Positions 1-8,104 are shown, counted from the stretch's first letter. The stretch is DNA of 64,000 bases from Cytobacillus firmus (GCF_023612095.1 NZ_CP086235.1:1075001-1139000), one strand, 5' to 3'. The notes: generated by a model from the letters alone, not told the origin. Numbers and translations: made by a program.

Positions 1-1555
1 AATGAAAAAAATTATTAATGAAAACCTTGATATTGTCCGCAAAGAGGTCAGCCGCAATGAAGCGGTAGAAATGTACAAGGAAATAGATGACGAATATAAG
101 CTTGAACTGATCGAGGCTATTCCTGAAGATGAAACAGTGACAATCTATGAGCAGGGCGAATTTTTTGACCTCTGCCGCGGTGTTCATGTTCCTTCTACAG
201 GCAAATTGAAAGAGTTCAAACTATTAAGCATTGCCGGAGCGTATTGGAGAGGCGACAGTGACAATAAGATGCTTCAGCGGATCTATGGAACAGCTTTCTT
301 CAAGAAAGAAGACCTGGCAGAGCATTTGCGTCTCCTTGAGGAAGCAAAAGAGCGTGACCACCGTAAAATCGGCAAAGAGCTTAACCTGTTCATGAATTCG
401 CAAAAAGTAGGCCAGGGCCTTCCAATGTGGCTTCCAAAAGGGGCGACAATCCGCCGCAATATCGAGCGCTATATCGTGGATAAGGAAGAAAGACTGGGCT
501 ATGACCATGTCTATACTCCAATCATGGGGAGCGTGGATCTTTATAAAACATCCGGCCACTGGGATCATTACCAGGAAGACATGTTCCCTGTAATGGAGAT
601 GGATAACGAACAGCTTGTTCTGCGTCCAATGAACTGCCCGCATCATATGATGATCTATAAGAATGGCATCCACAGCTACCGCGAACTGCCAATCCGTATT
701 GCAGAGCTTGGAACAATGCACCGCTATGAAATGTCAGGTGCCCTGTCAGGCCTTCAGCGTGTACGAGGCATGACTTTAAATGATGCACATATCTTTGTTC
801 GACCTGACCAGATCAAGGAAGAGTTTAAGCGCGTAGTACATTTGATCCTCGAAGTATATAAAGACTTCGATATCAATGACTACTCATTCCGTCTTTCCTA
901 TAGAGACCCTCAGGATACTGAGAAGTACTTTGATGACGATGAAATGTGGGAAAAAGCACAGGCGATGCTTAAAGAAGCGATGGATGAAATTGGCCTCGAT
1001 TATTTTGAGGCAGAAGGCGAAGCGGCTTTCTACGGTCCTAAATTGGATGTACAAGTTAAAACTGCGCTTGGCAAGGATGAGACACTATCCACTGTCCAGC
1101 TGGACTTCCTGCTTCCTGAACGTTTTGACCTGACATATGTAGGGGAAGATGGAAAGCCTCATCGCCCGGTCGTTATCCACCGCGGAGTAGTTTCGACTAT
1201 GGAGCGTTTTGTGGCATTCCTGATTGAGGAGTACAAGGGAGCGTTTCCAACCTGGCTTGCCCCAGTTCAAATCCAAGTCATTCCGGTTTCTCCTGATATT
1301 CACTTTGATTATGCGAAAAAAGTCCAGGAGCAGCTTCAGGCAGAGGGCTTCCGCGTTGAGCTGGATGACCGCAATGAAAAAATCGGATATAAGATCCGTG
1401 AAGCGCAAATGCAAAAAACTCCATACATGCTTGTTGTTGGAGACAATGAAGCAGCTGAAAAAGCTGTCAATGTCCGCAAATATGGAGAGCAAAAATCAGA
1501 AACTGTATCATTTGAAGACTTCATCTCAGCACTAAAAGCTGAAGTAAAACGATAA
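1..1555 (+). CDS. thrS: threonine--tRNA ligase, 5'-truncated by window edge
   Basis: Class II aminoacyl-tRNA synthetase that charges tRNA-Thr in the cytoplasm. The visible part is about 517 residues; the family is usually about 640, so roughly 125 N-terminal residues (TGS domain and start of the editing domain) lie before the window. The ATG at base 2 is therefore internal. Visible: the end of the editing domain, then the catalytic core with zinc ligands Cys212 (NCPHH motif), His263 (DAHIF) and His393 ([12 protein letters not shown], motif 3), then the anticodon-binding domain. It ends in an intrinsic terminator and sits upstream of infC, as in B. subtilis. Identity is very secure. Confidence 0.97.
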   Translation, partial: MKKIINENLDIVRKEVSRNEAVEMYKEIDDEYKLELIEAIPEDETVTIYEQGEFFDLCRGVHVPSTGKLKEFKLLSIAGAYWRGDSDNKMLQRIYGTAFFKKEDLAEHLRLLEEAKERDHRKIGKELNLFMNSQKVGQGLPMWLPKGATIRRNIERYIVDKEERLGYDHVYTPIMGSVDLYKTSGHWDHYQEDMFPVMEMDNEQLVLRPMNCPHHMMIYKNGIHSYRELPIRIAELGTMHRYEMSGALSGLQRVRGMTLNDAHIFVRPDQIKEEFKRVVHLILEVYKDFDINDYSFRLSYRDPQDTEKYFDDDEMWEKAQAMLKEAMDEIGLDYFEAEGEAAFYGPKLDVQVKTALGKDETLSTVQLDFLLPERFDLTYVGEDGKPHRPVVIHRGVVSTMERFVAFLIEEYKGAFPTWLAPVQIQVIPVSPDIHFDYAKKVQEQLQAEGFRVELDDRNEKIGYKIREAQMQKTPYMLVVGDNEAAEKAVNVRKYGEQKSETVSFEDFISALKAEVKR

Positions 1556-1560
1556 TAATC

Positions 1561-1591
1561 AAAAAGGGCTGCACGTGCTGCAGCCCTTTTT
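1561..1591 (+). terminator. intrinsic terminator of thrS
   Basis: An eight-base-pair GC-rich stem (GGGCTGCA with TGCAGCCC) is followed by a T-run, six bases after the thrS stop codon. A-rich sequence on the left arm would let it work on the other strand too, but no gene converges here. Confidence 0.9.
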
Positions 1592-1738
1592 GATAAGTTA
1601 TTCATTAGAACATTTAAGAGCCGGATGAGACAAACGAAAGAGCTGGCATTAAATTCATTATGAAAAAATATTAAAATTGTATTGCCAAAATCAATTAAGT
1701 TTGTTATGCTTTTCTTCGTTGTGATAAAAGTTATTCGT

Positions 1739-1768
1739 TTGACACGGAATCATTCTTTGTGATATAGT
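1739..1768 (+). promoter_or_regulatory. sigma-A promoter of the infC operon
   Basis: TTGACA at 1739-1744 and TATAGT at 1763-1768 are separated by 18 bases. It lies about 310 bases upstream of infC, leaving room for the L20-type leader that follows. Confidence 0.8.
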
Positions 1769-1800
1769 AGCTAAGGTAATTGAATACAGTTTGAGGAAAA

Positions 1801-1910
1801 GAAGAAGCACCCGCTTCTCACCTGATTGACGCAAAGCGCAGTTGGCAGGTTTTACGTGAACATTTTCTGTTTATATACGTAAGTGTGGGTGTTTTCATCC
1901 GCACTTTTTT
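1801..1910 (+). promoter_or_regulatory. L20-type leader with transcription attenuator (infC-rpmI-rplT)
   Basis: The leader ends in an intrinsic terminator at 1881-1910 (AAGTGTGGGTG pairing with CATCCGCACTT, then a T-run). The early segment CACCC at 1808-1812 can pair with GGGTG at 1887-1891, inside the left arm of the terminator, giving an antiterminator. In B. subtilis this operon is autoregulated by ribosomal protein L20 binding such a leader; the same control is inferred here. Another 170 bases of untranslated leader (1911-2079) follow before infC. That stretch includes a short segment at 2003-2034 resembling the two ends of repeat family A joined together. Confidence 0.75.
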
Positions 1911-2079
1911 ATTTGGTTAAAACAGCTCTGATTCCGTCACGGAAGAGAAATGTTTCATAACTTGCGATTCAGCTTTGGTCCGGTGCAGCTTACAGCTTTA
2001 AAGTTGTCTGCTAAGCAGGCGCTTGCGCTTTTCTTGACCCAAACGTTGTGTTCGCATTAAACCTTGGAGGTGTCTAGCT

Positions 2080-2595
2080 ATTAGCAAAGATATGTTGTTA
2101 AACGAGGGCATTCGCGCCCGCGAAGTCCGTCTTATTGACCAAAACGGCGAGCAGTTAGGTATTAAATCAAAATTCGACGCACTTGAAATTGCTTCTCGTG
2201 CCAATCTTGATCTTGTTCTGGTTGCACCGAGTGCGAAGCCTCCGGTAGCCCGTATCATGGACTACGGAAAGTTCAAATTCGAGCAGCAGAAGAAAGACAA
2301 AGAAGCTCGCAAAAACCAGAAGATTATCAGTATTAAAGAAGTTCGTCTTAGCCCGACTATTGAAGAGCATGACTTTAATACTAAACTTCGCAATGCTATT
2401 AAATTCCTTGAAAAAGGCGATAAAGTTAAAGCATCGATCCGATTCAAAGGACGTGCTATTACGCATAAGGAAATTGGCCAGCGTGTACTAATTCGATTCG
2501 CACAAGCATGCAATGAAGTTGCAATAGTGGAATCACATCCAAAAATGGATGGCCGAAGCATGTTTATGGTCTTAGCACCGAAAAACGACAAGTAA
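2080..2595 (+). CDS. infC: translation initiation factor IF-3
   Basis: IF-3 binds the 30S subunit, keeps the subunits apart and proofreads start-codon choice. The reading frame can be opened at ATG 2092, but homologous proteins begin four codons earlier with (M)SKD. Those codons are present as ATT-AGC-AAA-GAT from 2080, nine bases after a strong GGAGG at 2066-2070. The AUU start is the conserved non-canonical start of infC and makes a 171-residue protein. The N-domain ([13 protein letters not shown]) and the C-domain ([25 protein letters not shown]) are both complete. First gene of the infC-rpmI-rplT operon. Confidence 0.95.
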   Translation: MSKDMLLNEGIRAREVRLIDQNGEQLGIKSKFDALEIASRANLDLVLVAPSAKPPVARIMDYGKFKFEQQKKDKEARKNQKIISIKEVRLSPTIEEHDFNTKLRNAIKFLEKGDKVKASIRFKGRAITHKEIGQRVLIRFAQACNEVAIVESHPKMDGRSMFMVLAPKNDK

Positions 2596-2610
2596 GAGGA
2601 GGAATTCCCA

Positions 2611-2811
2611 ATGCCAAAAATGAAAACTCACCGCGGCGCTGCTAAGCGTTTTAAAAGAACAGGTTCTGGTAAACTGAAGCGTTCTCACGCTTACAGAAGC
2701 CATATGTTCGCGAACAAATCACAAAAGCAAAAGCGTAAGCTTCGCAAAGGAACTCTTGTTTCTTCAGGCGATTACAAGCGCATCCGTAACTTATTAGTAA
2801 ATCTTAAGTAA
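2611..2811 (+). CDS. rpmI: 50S ribosomal protein L35
   Basis: A 66-residue basic protein with the L35 signature ([23 protein letters not shown] at the N-terminus), the usual length for the family. It lies 15 bases after infC behind a good Shine-Dalgarno (AGAGGAGG), so it is co-transcribed and shares the L20-controlled leader. Structural component of the large ribosomal subunit. Confidence 0.97.
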   Translation: MPKMKTHRGAAKRFKRTGSGKLKRSHAYRSHMFANKSQKQKRKLRKGTLVSSGDYKRIRNLLVNLK

Positions 2812-2837
2812 TATCTCGAAATTAGGAGGGAAATAAT

Positions 2838-3197
2838 ATGCCACGTGTAAAAGGCGGTACAGTTACTCGCAAACGTCGTAAAAAAGTCATCAAATTAGCT
2901 AAAGGTTATTTCGGTTCAAAACATACATTATACAAAGTTGCTAACCAGCAGGTTATGAAATCCCTAATGTATGCTTACCGCGACCGTCGCCAGAAAAAGC
3001 GCGACTTCCGCAAACTTTGGGTTACTCGCATTAATGCAGCAGCTCGCATGAACGGTCTTTCTTACAGCCGTTTAATGCACGGTTTAAAGCTTGCTGGCAT
3101 CGAAGTTAACCGCAAAATGCTTTCTGAATTAGCAATCGCTGACGAAAAAGCATTTGCTGAATTAGCATCAGTTGCAAAGCAGCAGCTTAGCAAGTAA
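2838..3197 (+). CDS. rplT: 50S ribosomal protein L20
   Basis: A 119-residue basic protein, the standard L20 length. The long N-terminal helix starts [15 protein letters not shown], and the globular C-terminal part carries the [20 protein letters not shown] signature. L20 is needed early in 50S assembly. In Bacillus it also binds the leader of this operon to repress it. It follows rpmI by 26 bases with an AGGAGGG Shine-Dalgarno and is the last gene before a terminator. Confidence 0.97.
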   Translation: MPRVKGGTVTRKRRKKVIKLAKGYFGSKHTLYKVANQQVMKSLMYAYRDRRQKKRDFRKLWVTRINAAARMNGLSYSRLMHGLKLAGIEVNRKMLSELAIADEKAFAELASVAKQQLSK

Positions 3198-3210
3198 TAA
3201 TTTTCACAAT

Positions 3211-3240
3211 AGCCATTCCCTATGGGGATGGCTTTTTATT
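3211..3240 (+). terminator. intrinsic terminator of the infC operon
   Basis: AGCCATTCC pairs with GGGATGGCT across a short loop and is followed by TTTTATT, 13 bases after the rplT stop. Confidence 0.85.
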
Positions 3241-3317
3241 TTGCTTTTAATGGACAGTAAGCTTCCGTTTCGTTTAAGCTCAATACAGACTTAATACATA
3301 CAAAAAGGAGAAAGCTC

Positions 3318-3590
3318 ATGATTAAAACAATTGCTCTTATCTATCTGATGATGAATGTGATTGGCTTTTACCTGATGAAGCTTGATAAAGAAAAAGCCAA
3401 ACGGAGTGAGTTCCGTATAAGTGAGAAGAACCTCTGGATCACCGCCTTTTTGAGCGGGGCAGCGGGAATGGCTTTTGGCATGAAGACCTTCAGGCATAAA
3501 ACGAAGCATGTTCAGTTTAAATGGGGACTGCCTTTCTTGGCATTGCTTGAAGCAGGCTTGCTTATGTACCTGATTATTCAATTGTCATAA
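3318..3590 (+). CDS. ysdA: DUF1294 family membrane protein (YsdA)
   Basis: A 90-residue protein matching the DUF1294 family in length and layout. It has an N-terminal membrane segment (about residues 4-20), a conserved basic stretch (MKLDKEKAKR), a second membrane segment near 41-55, and a third near the C-terminus (75-89). The DKxKA and GMxxFRHKTKH motifs fit the family. The gene sits directly after rplT, as ysdA does in B. subtilis. Function is unknown; integral membrane location is inferred from hydrophobicity. An AAAAGGAG Shine-Dalgarno precedes the ATG. Confidence 0.85.
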   Translation: MIKTIALIYLMMNVIGFYLMKLDKEKAKRSEFRISEKNLWITAFLSGAAGMAFGMKTFRHKTKHVQFKWGLPFLALLEAGLLMYLIIQLS

Positions 3591-3653
3591 ACGGTCAGCG
3601 CCATCCATAAGCTTTAGTGAACAGCAGGAAAGTCATCAGGGAGAGGTGAAGGC

Positions 3654-4223
3654 ATGAATGATCAATTGACCTTATTGTTTGCTATGGCAGAAACTGCTGG
3701 CATTCTTGCTCCTATTGCTTTTATCTTTTTTCATATCATCCGGCAGTTTCTATTTATTCCGGTACCGCTTGTCTGTATAACAGGGGGAGTTCTGTTTGGA
3801 AGTCTTTTTGGCTCTATTTTCTCTCTTGCGGGGTTAATGATCAGCAGCATTCTTTTTTATTTTTTGATCACAAAAATGCCGCGGACACATGAAAAGCTAT
3901 CTTTATTAAAGAAGCGGTGGTTCGGGGAGTATCGGAATTTAACTGTCGGCCAGGTTGCAGTTTTAAGGCTAATCCCTTTTATTCATTATCATTTATTGAG
4001 CTTTTGCCTGATGGAAAGAAATAAAGGAATTAATGAGTATCTGAAAAATTCATGGATCACCAATTTGCCGCTGGCTGTTTTTTATACCGTTTTTGGGGAA
4101 TTTATCAGCAGATTTACGCCTTCAATGATTGTCCTTATTTTGCTGTCACTTTCTGTTTTGGTATTTGTACTGAGGGAAAAGGTTACAGTTATTAAATGGA
4201 AAGAATTCTTCAAAACAGCATAA
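3654..4223 (+). CDS. TVP38/TMEM64 (VTT-domain) membrane protein
   Basis: A 189-residue polytopic membrane protein. The core fits the VTT/SNARE-associated (DedA-like) family: a re-entrant region with the GGVLFGSLFGSIFSLAGLMISSILFYFL segment (about residues 44-72), and a later VAVLRLIPFIHYHLLSFCLM segment with the family's arginine-proline pattern. Related proteins are proposed to move lipids or act as proton-dependent transporters; the substrate here is unknown. It resembles YtxB in type but lies between ysdA and ysdB. It converges with ysdB on a shared terminator. A GGGAGAGG-type Shine-Dalgarno precedes the ATG. Confidence 0.75.
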   Translation: MNDQLTLLFAMAETAGILAPIAFIFFHIIRQFLFIPVPLVCITGGVLFGSLFGSIFSLAGLMISSILFYFLITKMPRTHEKLSLLKKRWFGEYRNLTVGQVAVLRLIPFIHYHLLSFCLMERNKGINEYLKNSWITNLPLAVFYTVFGEFISRFTPSMIVLILLSLSVLVFVLREKVTVIKWKEFFKTA

Positions 4224-4252
4224 AAAAACGTTCGGGGCTGCCGAACGTTTTT
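4224..4252. terminator. bidirectional terminator between the VTT gene and ysdB
   Basis: AACGTTCGG and CCGAACGTT form a nine-base-pair stem with A-runs on the left and T-runs on the right, so it can end transcription from both converging genes. Confidence 0.9.
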
Positions 4253-4665
4253 TAAAGATGATCATTAATTTCCTCGCCTGGAGAAGCTGTTTTGTGCATG
4301 AACTCCTTTACAGGGCTTTTCCAGTCAATTTTTGCAGTAGGATAGGCCTCGCTTATTTTTCTTTCAATAAAAAGAAAATCCTCCCTTACCATCCCTTTAA
4401 GGGCCGATGTATTGTGCGGCCAGAGGAAAATGGAGACCACATCAAAAGCATTATCAGTGGTACCCAAATACTTTTCACCTTCAAATAAAACCCCTTTATA
4501 CGTAATCAGGAAGTTTTTCCTGACATTTTCATGGTCATCCCAAAAATAATATCGTTTCTGTTCGTGGGCAAGCTCTAGCTTTCTCTTGGAATTGAGCAGA
4601 TATTTTACCGCGGTGTATATAAGAAAAAGAATCAGAGCAAACAATAGCATACGCAGGAGCCACAT
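4252..4665 (-). CDS. ysdB: YsdB family membrane-anchored protein, sigma-W regulon
   Basis: A 137-residue protein with one N-terminal membrane segment (about residues 4-24) and a soluble domain containing NSKRKLELAHEQKRYYFWDD and KNFLITYKGVLFEGEKYLG. This matches my recollection of B. subtilis YsdB, including the position between ysdA and ysdC on the opposite strand. Function is not established. The upstream sequence has a textbook sigma-W promoter, which agrees with YsdB being an envelope-stress gene in B. subtilis. The stop codon overlaps the shared terminator. Confidence 0.85.
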   Translation of the reverse strand: MWLLRMLLFALILFLIYTAVKYLLNSKRKLELAHEQKRYYFWDDHENVRKNFLITYKGVLFEGEKYLGTTDNAFDVVSIFLWPHNTSALKGMVREDFLFIERKISEAYPTAKIDWKSPVKEFMHKTASPGEEINDHL

Positions 4666-4699
4666 AGTAACCAGCCCTCCATTATTATTTTCCTTACTA

Positions 4700-4725
4700 T
4701 ACGGATTAGATTAAAAAAAGTTTCA
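4700..4725 (-). promoter_or_regulatory. sigma-W-type ECF promoter of ysdB
   Basis: Read on the minus strand, TGAAAC (4725-4720) is followed after exactly 16 bases by CGTA (4703-4700), about 35 bases before the ysdB start. TGAAAC-N16/17-CGTA is the known sigma-W consensus. Confidence 0.85.
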
Positions 4726-4803
4726 ACTTTTTTGCGATTTGTTATAATTTTTTTGATGGGCACTATAATGTAAGTTAATCATTTCATATAGGACGGTGAA
4801 AAA

Positions 4804-5295
4804 ATGAATTATCAGCAATTATTTCAAATGCAAAAAGGGCTGGACAGCCATATAGAATCAAACCATGGTTTAGAGGAAGAAGATTTGTTTGACCGTAAGA
4901 TACTGGCGCTGCTTGTTGAATTGGGAGAGCTTGCTAATGAGACAAGATGCTTTAAGTTCTGGAGCCTTAAGCCTTCCTCCCCTCAGGAAACAGTATTGGA
5001 GGAGTTTGTAGACGGTATACATTTCATTTTATCGCTTGGAATTGAATGCGGATTTGACGGGCAAAAGAACTTTGCTGTTCCGGTGGAAAAGGCGGTTTCA
5101 GTGAATGACCAGTTCCTGTCTGTTTATGATGCTATCGGAAAGTTTCGGACCAGCCGTTCTTTAACGGATTATAAAGACCTTATTGCAGTCTACTTACAGC
5201 TGGGGGAAATACTTGGATTTAACTCTTCGCATATAGAAAAAGCATATATAGACAAGAATGAAGTAAATTATAAGAGGCAGGCTGAAGGATATTAG
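4804..5295 (+). CDS. dUTP diphosphatase, all-alpha (dUTPase_2) family
   Basis: The 163-residue protein belongs to the all-alpha NTP pyrophosphatase superfamily (dUTPase_2, related to MazG). The metal-binding glutamates are visible in LVELGELANE (E39, E42, E46), followed by FKFW (50-53) and the second metal motif EEFVDGIHF (E66, E67, D70). The enzyme would hydrolyse dUTP to dUMP and pyrophosphate, limiting uracil in DNA and feeding dTMP synthesis. It stands alone with its own -10 (TATAAT at 4764-4769). It is not part of the B. subtilis ysdB-ysdC interval as I know it, so it looks like an insertion or a retained extra gene. Confidence 0.85.
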   Translation: MNYQQLFQMQKGLDSHIESNHGLEEEDLFDRKILALLVELGELANETRCFKFWSLKPSSPQETVLEEFVDGIHFILSLGIECGFDGQKNFAVPVEKAVSVNDQFLSVYDAIGKFRTSRSLTDYKDLIAVYLQLGEILGFNSSHIEKAYIDKNEVNYKRQAEGY

Positions 5296-5338
5296 ATTTT
5301 TCCGCCTGCAGCCTGAGGGATTATCCGTCTGATAATTC

Positions 5339-5367
5339 TTTATATTGAATCCGATGTTCGGTATAAT
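5339..5367 (+). promoter_or_regulatory. probable ysdC promoter
   Basis: TATAAT at 5362-5367 lies 30 bases upstream of ysdC. At 17 bases upstream the -35 is poor (TTTATA). The TTGAAT at 5345 is too close (11 bases) to serve. Confidence 0.45.
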
Positions 5368-5396
5368 AGGATTAAATAAATATTAAGGGAGTCGAA

Positions 5397-6485
5397 ATGA
5401 TGGCTAAATTAGATGAAACATTAACGATGCTTAAAGACTTAACAGATGCGAAAGGAATACCGGGAAATGAGCGCGAACCGCGCGAGGTTATGAAAAAATA
5501 CATAACAGCATATGCTGATGAAGTGACAACAGATGGACTGGGGAGCCTCATTGCTAAAAAAACCGGCAAAGAAGGCGGCCCGAAGGTCATGGTAGCCGGT
5601 CACTTGGATGAAGTTGGATTTATGGTAACAAACATTGATGATAAAGGTTTCATCCGTTTCCAGACAGTTGGCGGCTGGTGGTCGCAGGTTATGCTGGCAC
5701 AGCGCGTGACAATTGTAACGTCGAAAGGAGATGTTACAGGGGTAATTGGTTCAAAACCGCCGCATATCTTATCACCGGATGCTCGCAAAAAGCCTGTTGA
5801 AATTAAAGACATGTTTATTGATATTGGTGCTTCCAGCCGTGAAGAAGCAAAAGACTGGGGCGTAAAACCTGGTGACATGGTGGTTCCATATTTTGAGTTT
5901 ACGGTTATGAATAATGAAAAGATGCTTTTGGCGAAAGCCTGGGATAACCGCATTGGCTGCGCAATTGCTATAGATGTGCTAAAAGAATTAAAGGATGCTG
6001 AGCATCCGAATGAAGTTTATGGTGTAGGAACGGTTCAGGAAGAGGTTGGTCTTCGCGGAGCCCGTACTTCTGCGCAAAAAATCGAGCCGGATATCGCATT
6101 TGGTGTAGACGTGGGAATCGCAGGAGATACACCGGGGATTTCTGAAAAAGAAGCCATGAGCAAAATGGGCAAAGGGCCGCAAATCATCCTTTATGATGCA
6201 TCAATGGTCTCTCACAAAGGCCTGCGTGACCTTGTAACAGACACTGCAGATGAACTGAATATCCCTTATCAATTTGATGCCATCGCTGGCGGAGGAACAG
6301 ATTCAGGAGCCATTCATGTTACACATAATGGAGTTCCATCCCTTTCAATCACCATCGCAACACGGTATATCCATTCCCATGCAGCAATGCTTCACCGTGA
6401 TGACTATGAAAATGCAGTTAAGCTTATTGCTGAAGTGATTAAGAAGCTTGACAGGGAAACGGTTGATAAGATTACATTTGAATAA
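5397..6485 (+). CDS. ysdC: M42 family metallopeptidase (aminopeptidase YsdC)
   Basis: A 362-residue cytoplasmic di-zinc aminopeptidase, the usual M42 length. The metal and catalytic motifs are intact: H69 and D71 in [10 protein letters not shown], the bridging aspartate at about 183 in [10 protein letters not shown]215 and E216 in QEEVGLRGA, the aspartate at about 238 in FGVDVG, and the histidine near 326 in [15 protein letters not shown]42 enzymes form large tetrahedral complexes that trim peptides released by proteases. Substrate preference cannot be read from sequence. The start overlaps a second ATG (ATGATG); the first has the better distance to AGGGAG. Confidence 0.92.
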   Translation: MMAKLDETLTMLKDLTDAKGIPGNEREPREVMKKYITAYADEVTTDGLGSLIAKKTGKEGGPKVMVAGHLDEVGFMVTNIDDKGFIRFQTVGGWWSQVMLAQRVTIVTSKGDVTGVIGSKPPHILSPDARKKPVEIKDMFIDIGASSREEAKDWGVKPGDMVVPYFEFTVMNNEKMLLAKAWDNRIGCAIAIDVLKELKDAEHPNEVYGVGTVQEEVGLRGARTSAQKIEPDIAFGVDVGIAGDTPGISEKEAMSKMGKGPQIILYDASMVSHKGLRDLVTDTADELNIPYQFDAIAGGGTDSGAIHVTHNGVPSLSITIATRYIHSHAAMLHRDDYENAVKLIAEVIKKLDRETVDKITFE

Positions 6486-6488
6486 AAT

Positions 6489-6518
6489 AAAAACTCCGGG
6501 CTTTTTTCCGGAGTTTTT
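6489..6518. terminator. terminator between ysdC and sspI
   Basis: AAACTCCGG and CCGGAGTTT pair around a T-rich loop and are followed by TTTTT. A-runs on the left arm make it usable by the converging sspI as well. Confidence 0.88.
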
Positions 6519-6522
6519 CATT

Positions 6523-6728
6523 TTATTTAAGACTGCTCTCCAAGGTTTGAAGCATTTCAAGCTTGTCTTCTTCAGAGGAGTTTTCCAAATTACCTCAAAT
6601 AAAACACCCAAGCCAGGCAGCATTTTTTCTTCCCCATTTTGAATGGCATCTACGATTGTATCTTTCAGTTCATCTTGAGAGTTGCCTGATACATTGTGTA
6701 AAACGGCATTGCGCAGGTTTAAATTCAC
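6523..6728 (-). pseudogene. sspI: small acid-soluble spore protein SspI, frameshifted by one base
   Basis: SspI is a small DNA-associated spore protein of about 70 residues. Here a GTG start at 6728 follows an AAGGAG Shine-Dalgarno. The first 48 codons read as a perfect SspI ending [22 protein letters not shown]. The frame then leaves the family and runs on to 6345 with unrelated sequence. Adding one T to the TTTT run at 6581-6584 restores [21 protein letters not shown] and a stop at 6523-6525, giving 68 residues. The gene is therefore either recently broken or carries a sequencing error in a homopolymer. A CATAATA element (6789-6783, minus strand) could be a sigma-G -10, but its -35 is weak. 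Confidence 0.88.
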
Positions 6729-6780
6729 CTTAATGCACTCCTTCCAGATTTAATTCGTTATTATCTTCTCTAATTTTACT

Positions 6781-6809
6781 TTTATTATGTATTCCAAATA
6801 AGCTATAAT
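6781..6809 (+). promoter_or_regulatory. probable rlmP promoter
   Basis: TATAAT at 6804-6809 has only a weak -35 (TTTATT at 6781-6786, spacing 17). It is followed by a leader with a hairpin before the gene. Confidence 0.5.
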
Positions 6810-6822
6810 GAAAAAACTGTAC

Positions 6823-6851
6823 AGAAAAATTCCGTTTGTACGGGATTTTCT
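6823..6851 (+). other. leader hairpin upstream of rlmP
   Basis: AGAAAAATTCCG and CGGGATTTTCT can pair around TTTGTA, a few bases before the Shine-Dalgarno AAAGGAG. It resembles a weak terminator or translation-modulating stem. No ligand class is recognised. Confidence 0.45.
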
Positions 6852-6869
6852 TTAAAAGGAGAGACCGTG

Positions 6870-7619
6870 TTGAAGCATATACAATCTGCAAAAAATCCAA
6901 AAGTTAAAGAATGGAAAAAACTTCTGGCCAGAAAAGAGCGTGACAAAACAGGAAGCTTTTTAGTTGAAGGTTTTCATCTGGTAGAAGAAGCACTTAAAGC
7001 CAATCAAATAGCAGAAATAATCATTGATGAAAATAAAAATATGCCTCCCGGCTGGGACTATGGCGACATCCCTGTAACAATGGTTACAGATGAAATTATC
7101 GGACTGCTGGCAGATACCGAAACACCACAGGGAATTTTTGCAGTCTGCAGCCAGCAGTCATCCACTGAGGAAGTGAAAGGAAAACAATTTTTATTAGTTG
7201 ATGCCGTCCAGGATCCCGGCAATCTGGGGACGATGATCAGGACGGCTGATGCGGCTGGAATCGATGCCGTTATTGTGGGTGAAGGCAGCGTTGACGCATA
7301 TAACCCGAAGGTACTCCGCTCTGCACAGGGCAGCCACTTTCATGTGCCTGTTTTAAGAGGAAACCTTTCCGACTGGATCTTCAAACTGAAAGAAAGTAAT
7401 GTACCTGTCTATGGAACCGCTTTGGAAGATGCCCGGGAATACACGAAGTATGAGTCATCTGATTCCTTCGCCCTGCTCGTTGGAAATGAAGGAAACGGGG
7501 TAAATAAAGAGCTCCTGGCCAATACAGCAGCAAACCTTTATATACCGATATTCGGGAAAAGCGAATCACTTAATGTGGCGGTGGCTGCCGGAATTCTTCT
7601 TTATCATCTAAGAAAATAG
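6870..7619 (+). CDS. rlmP: TrmH/SpoU-type 23S rRNA 2'-O-methyltransferase (RlmP/YsgA)
   Basis: SPOUT-fold methyltransferase that uses S-adenosylmethionine to 2'-O-methylate rRNA. In B. subtilis the equivalent YsgA (RlmP) modifies a guanosine of the 23S A-loop. Seen: an N-terminal substrate-binding domain starting KHIQSAKNPKVKEWKKL, then SPOUT motif 1 (VQDPGNLGTMIRTADAAG), motif 2 (LLVGNEGNGV) and motif 3 (IPIFGKSESLNVAVAAGILLY). GTG at 6867 is immediately followed by TTG at 6870. The TTG matches homologues (MKxIxSAKN) and is eight bases from AGGAGA, so it is preferred, giving 249 residues. Placement between sspI and pheS is as in B. subtilis. Confidence 0.88.
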   Translation: MKHIQSAKNPKVKEWKKLLARKERDKTGSFLVEGFHLVEEALKANQIAEIIIDENKNMPPGWDYGDIPVTMVTDEIIGLLADTETPQGIFAVCSQQSSTEEVKGKQFLLVDAVQDPGNLGTMIRTADAAGIDAVIVGEGSVDAYNPKVLRSAQGSHFHVPVLRGNLSDWIFKLKESNVPVYGTALEDAREYTKYESSDSFALLVGNEGNGVNKELLANTAANLYIPIFGKSESLNVAVAAGILLYHLRK

Positions 7620-7648
7620 AAAATGGGCGGCAATTTTTTCAAAACCGT

Positions 7649-7677
7649 TTGAAACAGTCTTAAGAATGTAATATAAT
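7649..7677 (+). promoter_or_regulatory. sigma-A promoter of pheST
   Basis: TTGAAA at 7649-7654 and TATAAT at 7672-7677 with 17-base spacing, just upstream of the T-box leader. Confidence 0.82.
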
Positions 7678-7700
7678 TAACAGCAAAATTATAATAATAA

Positions 7701-8104
7701 AACGATGACGGAGACCAGTACCTTGCACTAAGCCTTTTCAGGGAGAAAATGCCTAAGACTGAAAGCATTTTTACAGGAAATGCAAGAGAAGTTTCACCTC
7801 CTGAGTTGGCATCGGGACCATTGAAAAGTAATGCTTTGGCGCGCCCTGCTGAGTTGTCCAGCTGCAGCGGCTAGCCCCTCGAGGTCATAAGCCAATCCTC
7901 TCAGAAAGGTAAAGAACACCTTTCCAAGAGGCTCGTCTTATGCTTGTCGGGGCTGAACGAGCCACTTCCGCTTTTCTTTGTAAAGATGTACCGGCATAAG
8001 CCGTTATCCCAATGAAGAGAACACGTGCATGAAGTACATATATGTGTTAAAAAGGGTGGTACCGCGAAACCTCGTCCCTTTATGGGGATAGAGGTTTTTT
8101 ATTT
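7701..8104 (+). promoter_or_regulatory. T-box leader (Phe) controlling pheST
   Basis: A tRNA-sensing antitermination leader. The T-box AGGGTGGTACCGCG is at 8053-8066 and the competing terminator at 8068-8100 (AACCTCGTCCC with GGGGATAGAGGTT, then T-run). The probable specifier codon is TTC at 7793-7795 within GAAGTTTCACC, fitting uncharged tRNA-Phe and the downstream gene. A stem III (ACCGGC/GCCGTT, about 7990-8004) is also visible. At roughly 400 bases it is longer than usual because a dispersed repeat is inserted between stem I/II and stem III. Confidence 0.92.
7854..7979 (+). repeat. dispersed repeat family A, copy 1, inside the pheS T-box
   Basis: About 126 bases sharing GCCCCTCGAGGTCATAAGCC, TCGTCTTATGCTTGTCGGGG and TCCGCTTTTCTT with the copy at 52770-52891. 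It folds as a long hairpin: CATAAG (7886-7891) with CTTATG (7937-7942), CCTCT (7897-7901) with AGAGG (7927-7931), and GAAAGGT (7904-7910) with ACCTTTC (7918-7924). Similar elements are familiar from Bacillaceae genomes, but I cannot give a formal family name. No coding capacity. Confidence 0.8.

Noticed and set aside
2..4. ATG at base 2 as the true thrS start
   Set aside because: ThrRS needs about 125 more N-terminal residues; the gene simply begins before the window.
224..721. A 165-codon minus-strand frame inside thrS
   Set aside because: Antisense to a certain gene; low-complexity composition and no family match.
6448..6642. Plus-strand 64-codon frame opposite sspI
   Set aside because: It overlaps the clear sspI coding sequence and has no family or initiation signal.
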